47,043 bases of DNA from NCBI GenBank assembly GCA_035528905.1, contig DATKXU010000080.1, positions 1-47,043 on the forward strand, read 5' to 3'. Below the pieces are notes generated by a model. That model was not told where the DNA came from, searched no databases, and saw nothing but the letters and a program-made list of their open reading frames with translations. Position 1 is the stretch's first letter; the number at the start of each line of letters is the position of its first letter. Positions 33,825-42,563 of this stretch are shown here, piece by piece. The DNA comes from DATKXU01 sp035528905. Lineage in GTDB: Bacteria > Armatimonadota > UBA5829 > DTJY01. The translations under genes and the position numbers were made by a program.

Positions 33825-36113
33825 CTAGAACTGCCTGACATAGCTCATGCTGACGAACCTGGGCGCCACTCGGGCGGTCGATTCCCCGTCTGTGCTGCGA
33901 TCCAGCACAGCGCCGCTATTGAACAGGTTCGAGACGCTCAAGCGAACTTCGCCCTGAGGCAGCCATCCGCCTTTGACCTCCTTCGAGATGTTCAGGTTGC
34001 ACGCCGCGTGCGCGGACACGCGACGGGAGTTCGGAGTCTCCGCGGGCGTGTCCGGATCGCCGTCGTCCAGGTAGTATGGTAGGCCGCTTCCGTACTCGCC
34101 GGTCATGCTGTAGATCCAGCCGTTCTTTACATAGTTCAGCACCAGGGCGATGGTGTGCCTCTGATCCCAGTCTACGTACTGGGTAACTCCCGGCGTGATG
34201 AACTCTCGCTCGCTGCTGCACTGGGCCTGTGCCTTCGAGTAGGTGTAGGCCAGCCAGCCCGACCAGTTCTTGATCTCGCGCTTCTTGAGGAGAACCTCTA
34301 CGCCCTTGCTGGTCCCTTCGCCGAGGTTGCTGAAGATAATCGGCGATGTATCGGGATTCGCCGGATCAAGCAGCGTGGTCTGAAGCAGATCCTTGAACTT
34401 CCTGTAGAAGGGCGTCACCTGGACTGAGTAGTTGTTGCTCACCTGCCGTTCCCAGCCGAGGTCGTACTGGGTGCACCTCTCCGGCTTCAGGTCGGAATCG
34501 GCATATAACCAGCCCCACTCGGGATCCACATAGTTTCGCTCCATGGCCTGGGTGTAAACGAACTGAATCATCTGGCCATAGGAGAATCTGAGGTTCGTTT
34601 TCGGATCTATAGCGTACGACAGGCCGAATCTCGGGCTGACCTGCGACTCGGCAGTGTCTGAGTTGATCTCTTTGTCGTACTTCATGTGGTCATATCTGAG
34701 GCCGGCGTCGGTTTTCCACCGCGCGCCTAGATTCATCTGGTCCTGCATGTAGAGTCCCGTCTGCGCCGTATCGGTATTTGCCGTGTACTCGTACGTGCCG
34801 TAGCTGGGAACGTTGGCCCAGTACTTGTTGTTGCTGGCTATTCGAAGAGCGCCCGCCTTCAACAAGTGCTTCGGGGAAACCTGGTTCGTGTAGTCGAGCT
34901 GCAGCCCGGTAGCTGCGGATTCGTTCTCCACCCAAATGCCGAAATCGTCGGAAAGCCCATCTACCTTGTTCCGGGACCGGAAATAATATGGTCTGACTGT
35001 GAAGAAAGAGGCTGCGTTAATGGTATGGTTCAGAGTCAGAGCCGTTAGCACGTGGCTTTGATGGGTGTGGTCCCTTTCGGAACCTATAGTCTGCATGCCC
35101 GCTTTCCCATAGGTCTGGGTGTGGACATAGGGGTACTGGAAGTGAGCGGATCCCTGTGCCACCAGCAGCGTAAGCTTGTCCTTACTGCCGGCTGGGTAGT
35201 TGACCTTGCTGACCAGGTCGGACGAGTCCACCTCGTTGTAATCAAGACCTTTGAGGTCGCTGTGCCACACGTATGCACCGAGGTAGTAGTCCATGCCGTT
35301 CTCCAGGACTCCTCCCATCTGTGGGCAGACCCCTCTGAAGGATTGGGAACCGCTCAGGCTCTCGAAGGAGAACCCCGGTGCGGTTCGTCCGGTCTTGACC
35401 GATTGATTGAACACGCCGGAAGCCGCGTTCCCGTACTCCGGTCGGTAGCCGCCTGTGTACATCTCCAACTTGTCCAACCCGACGGTCACGCAGTTGGTGC
35501 CGAAGCCGTTGGTTAACGACTCAGTGATCGCAATCCCATCCAGCATGTAGCCGACCTGGTTTATGCGGCCGCCTCGGATGTGAGGATACCCACCCTCATC
35601 TGCAACAATGCCCGGCTGCGTGATCACGATCCCTTGGGTCTGGTAGAGCAAGTTCGGCTGGTTCCGAATAGTCTGCTCATCCTTGCTCTCTATGAGGTAC
35701 ATCGTCGGGACGACATCTCGCTGGATCATCGGACGCGCTTCCGTTACGACAACCTCTTCCTCCACGGCTACGGATTGCTCCAGGGCGAAATCAACGGCCG
35801 CCGTTATATCCATGAGCACCGAAACTTTCTCCACCTGGGCGTCGGTATAGCCGACCAAGCTGGCGGTGACCTTACACTCGCCCGGCGGGACGTTCGTGAT
35901 GACGTAGTAGCCGTTCTCATCGGTTACCGTCGTCAGGTTCGTGCCCTTCACAATCACGTTCACGCCGGCGAGCTTCTCACCGGTCGCCGAATCCGTGACC
36001 GTTCCTGAGACTATGCCGGTCGTGCCGCCGAATGCCGGGCTAACCAGTAGCACGGCTGCCTGGAGCACGAATGCGAGGGCAACAGTAGCATGAAATAGCC
36101 TTTTCATGTCCAA
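33825..36113 (-). CDS. TonB-dependent outer-membrane receptor with carboxypeptidase-regulatory-like N-domain
   Basis: 762 residues. Signal peptide about 1-29 (cleavage near PAFG). Residues about 33-115 form a CarbopepD_reg-like beta sandwich (VSGTVTDSATGEKLAGVNV, DENGYYVITNVPPG). A TonB-box-like EEEVVVTEARP follows at about 118-128, then the plug (PHIRGGRINQVGYMLDGIAI) and a beta barrel to the last residue, Phe, as expected for BAM-inserted proteins. It probably imports a ligand such as a glycan or metal complex; no SusD partner lies nearby. The start is TTG 36113, seven bases after AGGAGG; the ATG at 36107 would be 13 bases away. Confidence 0.92.
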   Translation of the reverse strand: MDMKRLFHATVALAFVLQAAVLLVSPAFGGTTGIVSGTVTDSATGEKLAGVNVIVKGTNLTTVTDENGYYVITNVPPGECKVTASLVGYTDAQVEKVSVLMDITAAVDFALEQSVAVEEEVVVTEARPMIQRDVVPTMYLIESKDEQTIRNQPNLLYQTQGIVITQPGIVADEGGYPHIRGGRINQVGYMLDGIAITESLTNGFGTNCVTVGLDKLEMYTGGYRPEYGNAASGVFNQSVKTGRTAPGFSFESLSGSQSFRGVCPQMGGVLENGMDYYLGAYVWHSDLKGLDYNEVDSSDLVSKVNYPAGSKDKLTLLVAQGSAHFQYPYVHTQTYGKAGMQTIGSERDHTHQSHVLTALTLNHTINAASFFTVRPYYFRSRNKVDGLSDDFGIWVENESAATGLQLDYTNQVSPKHLLKAGALRIASNNKYWANVPSYGTYEYTANTDTAQTGLYMQDQMNLGARWKTDAGLRYDHMKYDKEINSDTAESQVSPRFGLSYAIDPKTNLRFSYGQMIQFVYTQAMERNYVDPEWGWLYADSDLKPERCTQYDLGWERQVSNNYSVQVTPFYRKFKDLLQTTLLDPANPDTSPIIFSNLGEGTSKGVEVLLKKREIKNWSGWLAYTYSKAQAQCSSEREFITPGVTQYVDWDQRHTIALVLNYVKNGWIYSMTGEYGSGLPYYLDDGDPDTPAETPNSRRVSAHAACNLNISKEVKGGWLPQGEVRLSVSNLFNSGAVLDRSTDGESTARVAPRFVSMSYVRQF

Positions 36114-36168
36114 TTCGCTTCCTCCTAACTTCGAAAGGTGTGCGCGTTGAATCGCATATTAGGGAACA

Positions 36169-36196
36169 TGTATATGCTTTCAGTCCCATTCATCAA
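36169..36196 (-). promoter_or_regulatory. Candidate promoter of the TonB receptor gene
   Basis: Minus strand: TTGATG (36196-36191), 16-base spacer, TATACA (36174-36169), giving a leader of about 50 bases. Confidence 0.5.
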
Positions 36197-36273
36197 TTTT
36201 CGGCGCTTTGCCGCAAGTCTTTAGGTAATTTTGTCAGGTAGGCCAAGACTAAGTGCTGTCTGCCAGCCCTTGA

Positions 36274-36302
36274 TTGACATTTGACACAGAATCCGGTTTA
36301 AT
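36274..36302 (+). promoter_or_regulatory. Sigma70-type promoter of the spermidine-synthase-like gene
   Basis: TTGACA (36274-36279), 17-base spacer, TTTAAT (36297-36302). A second TTGACA at 36281 lacks correct spacing. The leader would be about 50 bases. Confidence 0.7.
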
Positions 36303-36358
36303 TAATGGCAACGGCTGTTCTCCTAGGAATGCCGGCATCCAAGCGAGGAGGTACTGCA

Positions 36359-38032
36359 ATGGAAACCGGCTCCAAACCTCAACGCACATTCACCCACACC
36401 CTTGCTACCTGGTTGCTCGTCTTCACAGCAGGTTCATTTGTCATGCTCATGGAGCTTGTCGGCGCGCGTGTGCTCACCCCCTACTTCGGAAACACCATAT
36501 ACGTATGGGGCAGCGTGATCGGGATCTTCCTTGTGGCGTTGGCGATCGGCTATGCGCTGGGCGGCAGGATGACTCAGCGCTATCCTTCGCCGATTGTGCC
36601 GGCGGCTTTTGCTGTGGTTGCCGGTGTCTATGTAGCCGCGACCGTGTCCTACCAGGATTCGCTCTCGGCCTGGCTGTACTATACCGGCATGCGTGTCAAA
36701 TGGGGCGCGCTGATCGCCGCCGTGGTACTCTACGCTCCGCCGATGGCTCTGCTCGGTGGGATATCGCCGTACTGCGTGCATCTCGCCACCAAATCTAGGT
36801 CGGAGGCTGGCATACGCTCCGGGGCACTGTACGCGATATCCACTGTCGGAAGCTTCATCGGGTGCATGGTGACAGCGTTCGTGCTGATTCCCAACCTCCC
36901 GATCTCGCAGATCATCCTCTGTTCCGGCGTAGGGATGACGCTGATTGCGCTCATTGTGGCGCTGGTTTCGGCCAATCGGACAGTGGTGCCGGCCTCGGCT
37001 ATGGCCGTCATAGCGCTGGTTGCCGCTGTGCTGTTAGTGAGCAGGCAGGCAGGGAGTTCCTGGGGTGGCGAGATAAAGGCATACGAGTATCCGCTCCATG
37101 GCAGGGTGCTCAGTCAGGTCTCGTCCGCAGACCTCGGTCCGGTCCTGGCCGAGGCACAGAGCCGGGCATCGAAAGAAGCTGCGAAATATATGCCGTCGGC
37201 CCAGAAGGTGCTGGTGGAGGCAGAGACACCCTACCACCATCTCACGGTCGTTCAGAACGGCCCTGTGCGCCAGTTGATATCGGGCAAGGCGGGATTCCGC
37301 GGCCCTCAGACCACTATGGATTTGCGTGATCTTTCGTGGCATGTAGCGGAGTACACTCACATGGCTTTCGCCGGGCTGGTCTTCCGCCCTGCTCCGAGAA
37401 AGGTCTGCGTGATCGGAATCGGCGGCGCAGTGATCCCACGCGCGCTGGAGTCGTGTGTGCCCGGTGTACAGGTGGACGCCGTGGACATTGACCCGGCCGT
37501 TGTCAAGGTTGCGCAGGATTACTTCTACTGGCGGCCCAGCAGGAACGTCCGCGTGTATACCCAGGACGGGCGCTCATTCATTAACTGGATCCTCATGAAC
37601 AAGCGGCCCCCATACGACTGGGTGATTCTCGACGCCTACAATGATGACTACATTCCGTTCCACCTGACGACGAAGGAGTTTTTCGAGGCCGTCAAGCGTG
37701 CGCTCGCCCCGGACGGGATAGTCGCCGCCAACATATGCATAGATGACGACCTGTATGGCTGCGAAGCGCGCACCTTCAAGGAAGTCTTCGGGAATGTGAC
37801 ACCTTTCGCCGGTCACCGGAGCGGGAACGTAATACTGGTGGCGCAGAACGGGCGGACGAAGCCTCTCACCCTCGCCGAGGCGGCCGCCGCCGCGAGGAAA
37901 TTGCGTCTGCCGCCGCTATCGGGCATAGATTTGAGATTCATCGTGAGCTGCCTGATGACGGGTCAGAACTGGTCCAGCCATGGTCCCGTGCTCACCGACC
38001 TCTGGTCTCCGGTGGAGACGCTGATAGACTAG
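36359..38032 (+). CDS. Membrane-bound spermidine-synthase-like protein
   Basis: 557 residues. The first 240 residues hold about seven membrane helices (including FTAGSFVMLMELVGARVLTP, typical of this fused family). The C-terminal domain is a spermidine-synthase-type Rossmann fold: VCVIGIGGAVI near 348-358, the ribose-binding acidic VDIDPAVV, and DAYNDDYIPFHL from Asp425. Soluble relatives transfer aminopropyl groups to putrescine; for the membrane-fused type the substrate is not known and many lack confirmed activity. GAGGAGG lies seven bases before ATG 36359. No polyamine genes lie nearby. Confidence 0.88.
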   Translation: METGSKPQRTFTHTLATWLLVFTAGSFVMLMELVGARVLTPYFGNTIYVWGSVIGIFLVALAIGYALGGRMTQRYPSPIVPAAFAVVAGVYVAATVSYQDSLSAWLYYTGMRVKWGALIAAVVLYAPPMALLGGISPYCVHLATKSRSEAGIRSGALYAISTVGSFIGCMVTAFVLIPNLPISQIILCSGVGMTLIALIVALVSANRTVVPASAMAVIALVAAVLLVSRQAGSSWGGEIKAYEYPLHGRVLSQVSSADLGPVLAEAQSRASKEAAKYMPSAQKVLVEAETPYHHLTVVQNGPVRQLISGKAGFRGPQTTMDLRDLSWHVAEYTHMAFAGLVFRPAPRKVCVIGIGGAVIPRALESCVPGVQVDAVDIDPAVVKVAQDYFYWRPSRNVRVYTQDGRSFINWILMNKRPPYDWVILDAYNDDYIPFHLTTKEFFEAVKRALAPDGIVAANICIDDDLYGCEARTFKEVFGNVTPFAGHRSGNVILVAQNGRTKPLTLAEAAAAARKLRLPPLSGIDLRFIVSCLMTGQNWSSHGPVLTDLWSPVETLID

Positions 38033-38330
38033 CGGTTATGTGCTGCGACATCCCATTAGTTTCGAATGCCCCTCGATGCATCTCCGAATGTGCATCACTC
38101 ATAGAGGGTGGCGCTTACGCTCCTGCTCATCTGCTCTCTCTCGTAGCAGGCGCCTGATTCACCTTTGACACCAGCTTAGGGGAAGTGCTAAAATTCTTGC
38201 GCGTTGCCACCCGGAGTGAGAAGGACACAGTTGCAGGCCAGAGAAGCTCCAGGTGTAGAACCGAGTGCCGCGTGCTAGCTGCGAACAGCCAGCCGGCTGC
38301 TCATATGCCTGCCGGACGCCCTATACGGCC
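38033..38330. other. Gap upstream of the LptF/G gene, with one hairpin and one promoter
   Basis: A stem GATGCA (38075-38080) / TGCATC (38091-38096) with flanking CCCTC (38070-38074) / GAGGG (38104-38108) lies 40 bases after the spermidine-synthase-like gene and may act in termination, though no T-run follows. A promoter is at 38165-38194. The leader from about 38201 to 38330 shows no gene I can support; an in-frame extension to 38265 has no ribosome site. Confidence 0.45.
38165..38194 (+). promoter_or_regulatory. Sigma70-type promoter of the lptF/G-lptD genes
   Basis: TTGACA (38165-38170), 18-base spacer, TAAAAT (38189-38194). The predicted leader is long, about 130 bases. Confidence 0.65.
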
Positions 38331-39410
38331 ATGAAAGTACTGGACAAGTACGTCCTCAAAGAGATGATAGCGCCGTCTCTCATCAGCGTGCTGGCTTTCG
38401 TCGTGCTGTTGATCGGACGCGTCATCTTCGACAACATAGAATTCATTATCCAAACGAGGGTCCCGTTTTTGCTCGTCATCCGACTGATCGTTTTCGAGCT
38501 GCCGCGGATTATCGGGATGGTTCTGCCGCTCGCCGTGCTCTTCGGCGCCTCCCTGGCCGTCAATCGCCTTGGGCGCGACAACGAGATTACCTCGATTCGG
38601 ATGGCCGGGACGCCGCTCAGACGCATATTCCTGCCCATCTTCATGGTGGGCGTACTGGCGAGTGCGCTGACCCTCTGGCTGGGTGAGTCCGTGACACCTT
38701 GGGCTAAGAGGGAAGCCAACCGCACAATTCGCCACATCTGGGGCCTGCAGCGCGTTCCTACCATCCAGGAGAATGTGTTCTTCGAGTCGGAGGGCTACTA
38801 CTTCTATGTGCAGCGGGTGGAGCGGCCGAGGCCCGGCCAGGTCATCCTGCGCAATATCCTGATCTACGAGGTGCCACCGGTTGGCGGCTATCCGATGCTC
38901 ATCACGGCAAAGTCGGCGACGAGCAGGAAGAACCTGTGGACTCTCTACGACGGCGTGCTCCACAGGTTAGGTCCGGATGGCCTTACCGAATATGAGACGA
39001 GCTTCCCCGAGATGCAGCTCAACCTCAGGCAGGCCGTACAGGCTCTCTGGGAAAGCCAGCGTACCCCGGAGGAAATGGGATTTCGGGACCTTCAGAGGCA
39101 GATCGCGATGTTCTCCGGCGCGGGCAGGGACGTCGCGAAGATGAAGGTTGACTGGCATTTCAAGCTCTCGCTCCCCCTGTCTTGCCTTGTATTCGCCCTC
39201 TGTGCCGCGCCTCTGAGCCTCAGGTTCTCCAGGTTCGGGAGCTATTCGGGGATACTTCTGGGCGTCATCGTCATGTTCCTTTACTGGAACAACATCTTTC
39301 TGGGAAAGGCGCTCGGCATGTGCGGGACCGTGCCGCCGTTCATCGCCGGCTGGTCCCAGAACATCATCTTCGGGCTGGCAGGCCTCTACTTGATCTGGCG
39401 GGAAGAGTGA
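38331..39410 (+). CDS. LptF/LptG-family LPS export permease
   Basis: 359 residues. Six predicted membrane helices, three at each end (about 13-30, 53-75, 99-118 and 280-355), enclose a periplasmic beta-jellyroll domain. The opening VLDKYVLKEMIAPSLISVLA and the segment NRLGRDNEITSIRMAGTPLR, which contacts LptB, are diagnostic of YjgP/YjgQ proteins. It extracts lipopolysaccharide from the inner membrane with LptB. Only one permease gene is present, so it may work as a homodimer or with a partner elsewhere. ATG 38331 fits the family start; the ribosome site is weak. The LptD-like gene follows. Confidence 0.93.
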   Translation: MKVLDKYVLKEMIAPSLISVLAFVVLLIGRVIFDNIEFIIQTRVPFLLVIRLIVFELPRIIGMVLPLAVLFGASLAVNRLGRDNEITSIRMAGTPLRRIFLPIFMVGVLASALTLWLGESVTPWAKREANRTIRHIWGLQRVPTIQENVFFESEGYYFYVQRVERPRPGQVILRNILIYEVPPVGGYPMLITAKSATSRKNLWTLYDGVLHRLGPDGLTEYETSFPEMQLNLRQAVQALWESQRTPEEMGFRDLQRQIAMFSGAGRDVAKMKVDWHFKLSLPLSCLVFALCAAPLSLRFSRFGSYSGILLGVIVMFLYWNNIFLGKALGMCGTVPPFIAGWSQNIIFGLAGLYLIWREE

Positions 39411-39414
39411 AGCA

Positions 39415-39564
39415 GGGATTTGGGATCTTGGATTGCGGATTTCGGAGTCAAGCGCGGAGGCACGGCGTGCACCGAGAGCGGGAGAATAGGAGAATGGGGG
39501 AATGGGGGAACGTCCAATCCGCCGCGGCGGAAACCTGAAACCTGAAACCTGCAACCCGAAACTC
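39415..39564. repeat. Three word-repeat families in a row (lptF/G-lptD junction)
   Basis: First GGGATTTGGGATCTTGGATT with GCGGATTTCGGAG (39415-39447), then GGAGAATAGGAGAATGGGGG with AATGGGGG (39481-39508), then GGAAACCTGAAACCTGAAAC with CTGCAACCCGAAACTC (39529-39564). None has a clear opposite arm here. The second contains the lptD start codon and the third is translated as part of its N-terminus. Confidence 0.65.
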
Positions 39565-41772
39565 TGGACCCCCTATGTCCTCACGCTCATCCTTTGCGCG
39601 CTCCTTGTCTGCGCGGTGGTATCTCTGCCTGCATTGGCCGAAGAGGATTTCGTAACGCTCGGCGGGGATTCCTGGCGGTGGTATCCGGACGAGAGGCTCA
39701 GTATCACCGGCAGCGTCCAGGCTTCCTACAGGGACTACCAGATCACGGCGGATTCGGTCGAGGCGGACTTCCAGGCGAACAGCGCTGTGTTCAAAGGCCG
39801 CGTGCAGCTCACCATAAAGCAGGATGCCGTCTGGGGCGGGCAGCGTACCGTGGAAGGCGAGCAGCTTACCCTCGATCTGAAGACCAAGGAATGGCACTTC
39901 GAGAAAGCGAGCAGCCGTATCGAGCTGGCGACGTTGCGGGGCGAGCCTTCTGGTCAGGCATTCGTGCGCAGCGCAACGTTGAGCGGCGACGAGAATGACC
40001 TTCGGATCGAGGCCGGCAGCTTGACTACCTGCGACTTGGAGCATCCGCACTACTACTTCAACGCAAAGGAGATAGATGTCTATCCGGACAGCAGGATAGT
40101 CGCCCACGGGGTCTCGCTCGTCGCGTTGGACAAGCGGCTATTCACTGTGAACTCGCTGGTTATCCCAATCCGAGGACTTCGGCAAAACTTCCTGCCGCAG
40201 ATCGGCTCCTCGGTGGAGGAGGGGATGTTTCTCAAGACCTCCTATGCGTACACCGCGACCGAGAAGTCCCAGGGGTTCCTCAAGCTCGACCTGATGCAGA
40301 GGAGAGGGATCGGCGCCGGGATCGAGCACTCCTACAACCTGTCGGCTGCTTCCGGCCTGGTGTCCCTTTACTATCTGGCGGATCGGGAGATCGGGGGAAA
40401 CAACATTACGGGCCGCCTCCAGCACCAGCAGAAGCTGGGCTCGATCGGCCTGAACCTCACCTCGGACTACCGTACCAACAACTACCTCTACTATCCGGCA
40501 ACCACGACGCGAAACTGGCAGCTCGACTTGAGCCATGCTAAGCCGAACGCAAGCACGGTTTTGGCCTTTCGGGGCAATGCGACCAGCGGCTTCGGGGAAT
40601 ATCAGACACGCATATCCTCTCTCAGGCATACGCAGCAGTTCAGCAGCAGGATGAGCGGCATGCTCTCTACGGACATGCGCACATATGAGTTCTCAGGCAT
40701 GACGTCGCCCGACCGTGAGCTTGATTCGGTCCTCGAGCTTCGGCAGCGAGAGGACAAGTACGACCTGTCTCTGATCGCGAGCAGGAGGACCGACCTGGAT
40801 GGCGATGACTACACCGGCGATGATTTCTACAGCAGTCTCGACCGGCTGCCGGAGCTGACATACGAGACGGACAGCTATCGGTCCGGGATGCGCCTGCTGG
40901 GGCTGCCGTCGCGATTGGCGGTCAGCGCGGGCAGGTATCACGAAGAGCCGTCGGGCATAAGCGAGGGCCGGCTGCTCCTCCAGTGGGATATGTTGGGCCA
41001 GACGTTTGATCTCGGCAGCAGGAACGAGCTCAGCGTGAACGCCGGTTTCAGGCAGGCATTCTATGCGAGTGACATGGCGCAGCACGTGCTCAGACTCAAC
41101 GGCCTGCTGACGACGAGATTCAATGATTACATGAAAGGCAGGTTGAGCTACAATTACCAGAGACCCGAAGGCTACAGCCCATTTCGGTTCGACTATACAG
41201 GGAAGTACAACTACCTTCGCGCCGTCATGGACTACCAAGACAGCGAGAAGCTGAGGTGGAGCCTATCCAGCGGCTATGCCTTGGACCGCGATACTTATCC
41301 CTGGCAGGATCTTGCCCTGAGGCTTACAGCCCACCCAAGCTCGAGCTATGCGTTCTCGGTCTCGACAGGCTACGATCTCAACCGCTCGAAATGGCGCAAT
41401 CTGATAAGCCACTTTCAGGTATCCGTTCCCGATCGCATCGGCCTGGACATAGGAACGCGGTACGACATCGAGCGCGGCAAGCTGGGCCTGGCGCGAGGCC
41501 GCGTTGACCTGCGCATCGGCAGGAAATGGCGGCTCGAAGGCATCACCAGTTGGAACGGGATAACGAAAGAGTTTGACTATAGGAGCTTCAGGCTCACGAG
41601 GGACCTTCACTGCTGGGAGGCGTCGCTCGTGTACAATGATGAAACCGGCTTCCGCAGCGACAGGGGGCTTCGGCTGGAGCTGCGGATCAAGGCATTTCCC
41701 GGCGTAGACCGGTTCGGCATCGGCCAGTACGGCCAGGCTGTGGATACCAGCATGGGGGAATACTACTATTAG
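39502..41772 (+). CDS. lptD: LptD-like outer-membrane LPS assembly protein
   Basis: 756 residues. A long basic n-region leads to a signal peptide ending near residue 46 (SLPALAEED). Residues about 50-190 form an OstA/LptA-type beta jellyroll (ADSVEADFQANSAVFKGRVQ, DLKTKEWHFEKASSRI, SLTTCDLEHPHYYFNAKEI), followed by a barrel of many alternating strands with aromatic residues up to the C-terminal EYYY. LptD inserts LPS into the outer leaflet. The start ATG 39502 is the only one that keeps the signal peptide, with AGGAG nine bases upstream. Residues about 10-21 are encoded by repeat words, an odd origin for a signal n-region. A match to LptD cysteines for disulphides is not evident. Confidence 0.85.
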   Translation: MGERPIRRGGNLKPETCNPKLWTPYVLTLILCALLVCAVVSLPALAEEDFVTLGGDSWRWYPDERLSITGSVQASYRDYQITADSVEADFQANSAVFKGRVQLTIKQDAVWGGQRTVEGEQLTLDLKTKEWHFEKASSRIELATLRGEPSGQAFVRSATLSGDENDLRIEAGSLTTCDLEHPHYYFNAKEIDVYPDSRIVAHGVSLVALDKRLFTVNSLVIPIRGLRQNFLPQIGSSVEEGMFLKTSYAYTATEKSQGFLKLDLMQRRGIGAGIEHSYNLSAASGLVSLYYLADREIGGNNITGRLQHQQKLGSIGLNLTSDYRTNNYLYYPATTTRNWQLDLSHAKPNASTVLAFRGNATSGFGEYQTRISSLRHTQQFSSRMSGMLSTDMRTYEFSGMTSPDRELDSVLELRQREDKYDLSLIASRRTDLDGDDYTGDDFYSSLDRLPELTYETDSYRSGMRLLGLPSRLAVSAGRYHEEPSGISEGRLLLQWDMLGQTFDLGSRNELSVNAGFRQAFYASDMAQHVLRLNGLLTTRFNDYMKGRLSYNYQRPEGYSPFRFDYTGKYNYLRAVMDYQDSEKLRWSLSSGYALDRDTYPWQDLALRLTAHPSSSYAFSVSTGYDLNRSKWRNLISHFQVSVPDRIGLDIGTRYDIERGKLGLARGRVDLRIGRKWRLEGITSWNGITKEFDYRSFRLTRDLHCWEASLVYNDETGFRSDRGLRLELRIKAFPGVDRFGIGQYGQAVDTSMGEYYY

Positions 41773-41782
41773 TCGTCAGTGG

Positions 41783-42469
41783 TTACACGTCAATCGTGAT
41801 GGTCCAGTCTACGATGTCCAGCGGCTGGGTCTGGTCGTTCGGCTGTCGGGGAGCCAGGTCCCGATTCTGATCGAGGACATCCTGCTTGGGTTCGAGGCTG
41901 ATTGTGTCTTCCGTATTCGCGTACGTCCTGTCGGAGGAGATGTCGAGGATGAGGAACTCCGTGCCCTGTTGCCCGAGGCCGTCCAGCATGCGAACGTCGG
42001 CGAGCGGTTGGTCTATCGCGATTATGTTAACATCCATGAACTCGCTTGCGGCGCCGATCGCATTGAGATCGAGGGTGAAGCCCAGAGTCTTGCCTCCGAC
42101 CTCGGGCGGCGTGGACCTGAGAGGCGCGCCGATTGGCTCAGCCCGGAGCGGCTGTAGATCGGTTATTCGCCAAACGGTATACTGTCCCATATGGTACTGG
42201 ACAAAATGAGTGGCGGAGCCGGTGACCCAGCCCTGCCCGGCTACGATGCCGGGGAACACAGGCGTCGGGCCGTCACCGCCGCCTGCGATATCAATCGCGA
42301 CGAAGTAGTAGTAGTTGTCGTTGATCGGCCCGTCGAAGTCTATTCGGAAGGAGACCTCACGCGGGGTCAGGGGGCCTAAGCCTTCCGGTGATCTGGCGCA
42401 GCCTGAGAGGGCTGCAGCCAGGATCAGTATTACAGCAAACCGGGAAAGGTAGGGCGCGCGTCCGTTCAT
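41783..42469 (-). CDS. Lipoprotein of unknown function
   Basis: 228 residues with a lipobox (AAALSGC, Cys24) after a basic, hydrophobic signal peptide, so it is lipid-anchored by Lgt/LspA and probably finished by the neighbouring Lnt. The mature protein is beta-rich and acidic, starting REVSFRIDFDGPINDNYYYF and ending with DIVDWTITIDV; two similar strands of the type xVxxxIDxD suggest a sandwich fold. I do not recognise a family. ATG 42469 has no ribosome site and lies only six bases after a strong -10 box, implying a leaderless mRNA. It faces the lptD gene end to end with ten bases between stops. Confidence 0.8.
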   Translation of the reverse strand: MNGRAPYLSRFAVILILAAALSGCARSPEGLGPLTPREVSFRIDFDGPINDNYYYFVAIDIAGGGDGPTPVFPGIVAGQGWVTGSATHFVQYHMGQYTVWRITDLQPLRAEPIGAPLRSTPPEVGGKTLGFTLDLNAIGAASEFMDVNIIAIDQPLADVRMLDGLGQQGTEFLILDISSDRTYANTEDTISLEPKQDVLDQNRDLAPRQPNDQTQPLDIVDWTITIDV

Positions 42470-42475
42470 ACGGCG

Positions 42476-42504
42476 ATTATAGCAGAAGGAGTCGCAGCCT
42501 TCAA
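42476..42504 (-). promoter_or_regulatory. Promoter overlapping the start of the lipoprotein gene
   Basis: Minus strand: TTGAAG (42504-42499), 17-base spacer, perfect TATAAT (42481-42476), then CGCCGT and the ATG. Transcription would begin at or within a base or two of the start codon. Confidence 0.75.
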
Positions 42505-42563
42505 CGCCAGCCGCGCTCCTGCCCTCGGCTCTCGAATCTGTGATTTGCGATTCGGACTTCCAT

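Noticed and set aside
36305..36358. Earlier ATG for the spermidine-synthase-like protein
   Set aside because: It lies three bases after the -10 box, so it would probably not be on the transcript, and the ATG at 36359 has GAGGAGG at ideal spacing.
42527..42556. GAATCTGTGATTTGCGATTC words before lnt as another repeat block
   Set aside because: It resembles the GGATTTGGGAT words at 39415, but has only two or three loose copies and could be chance.
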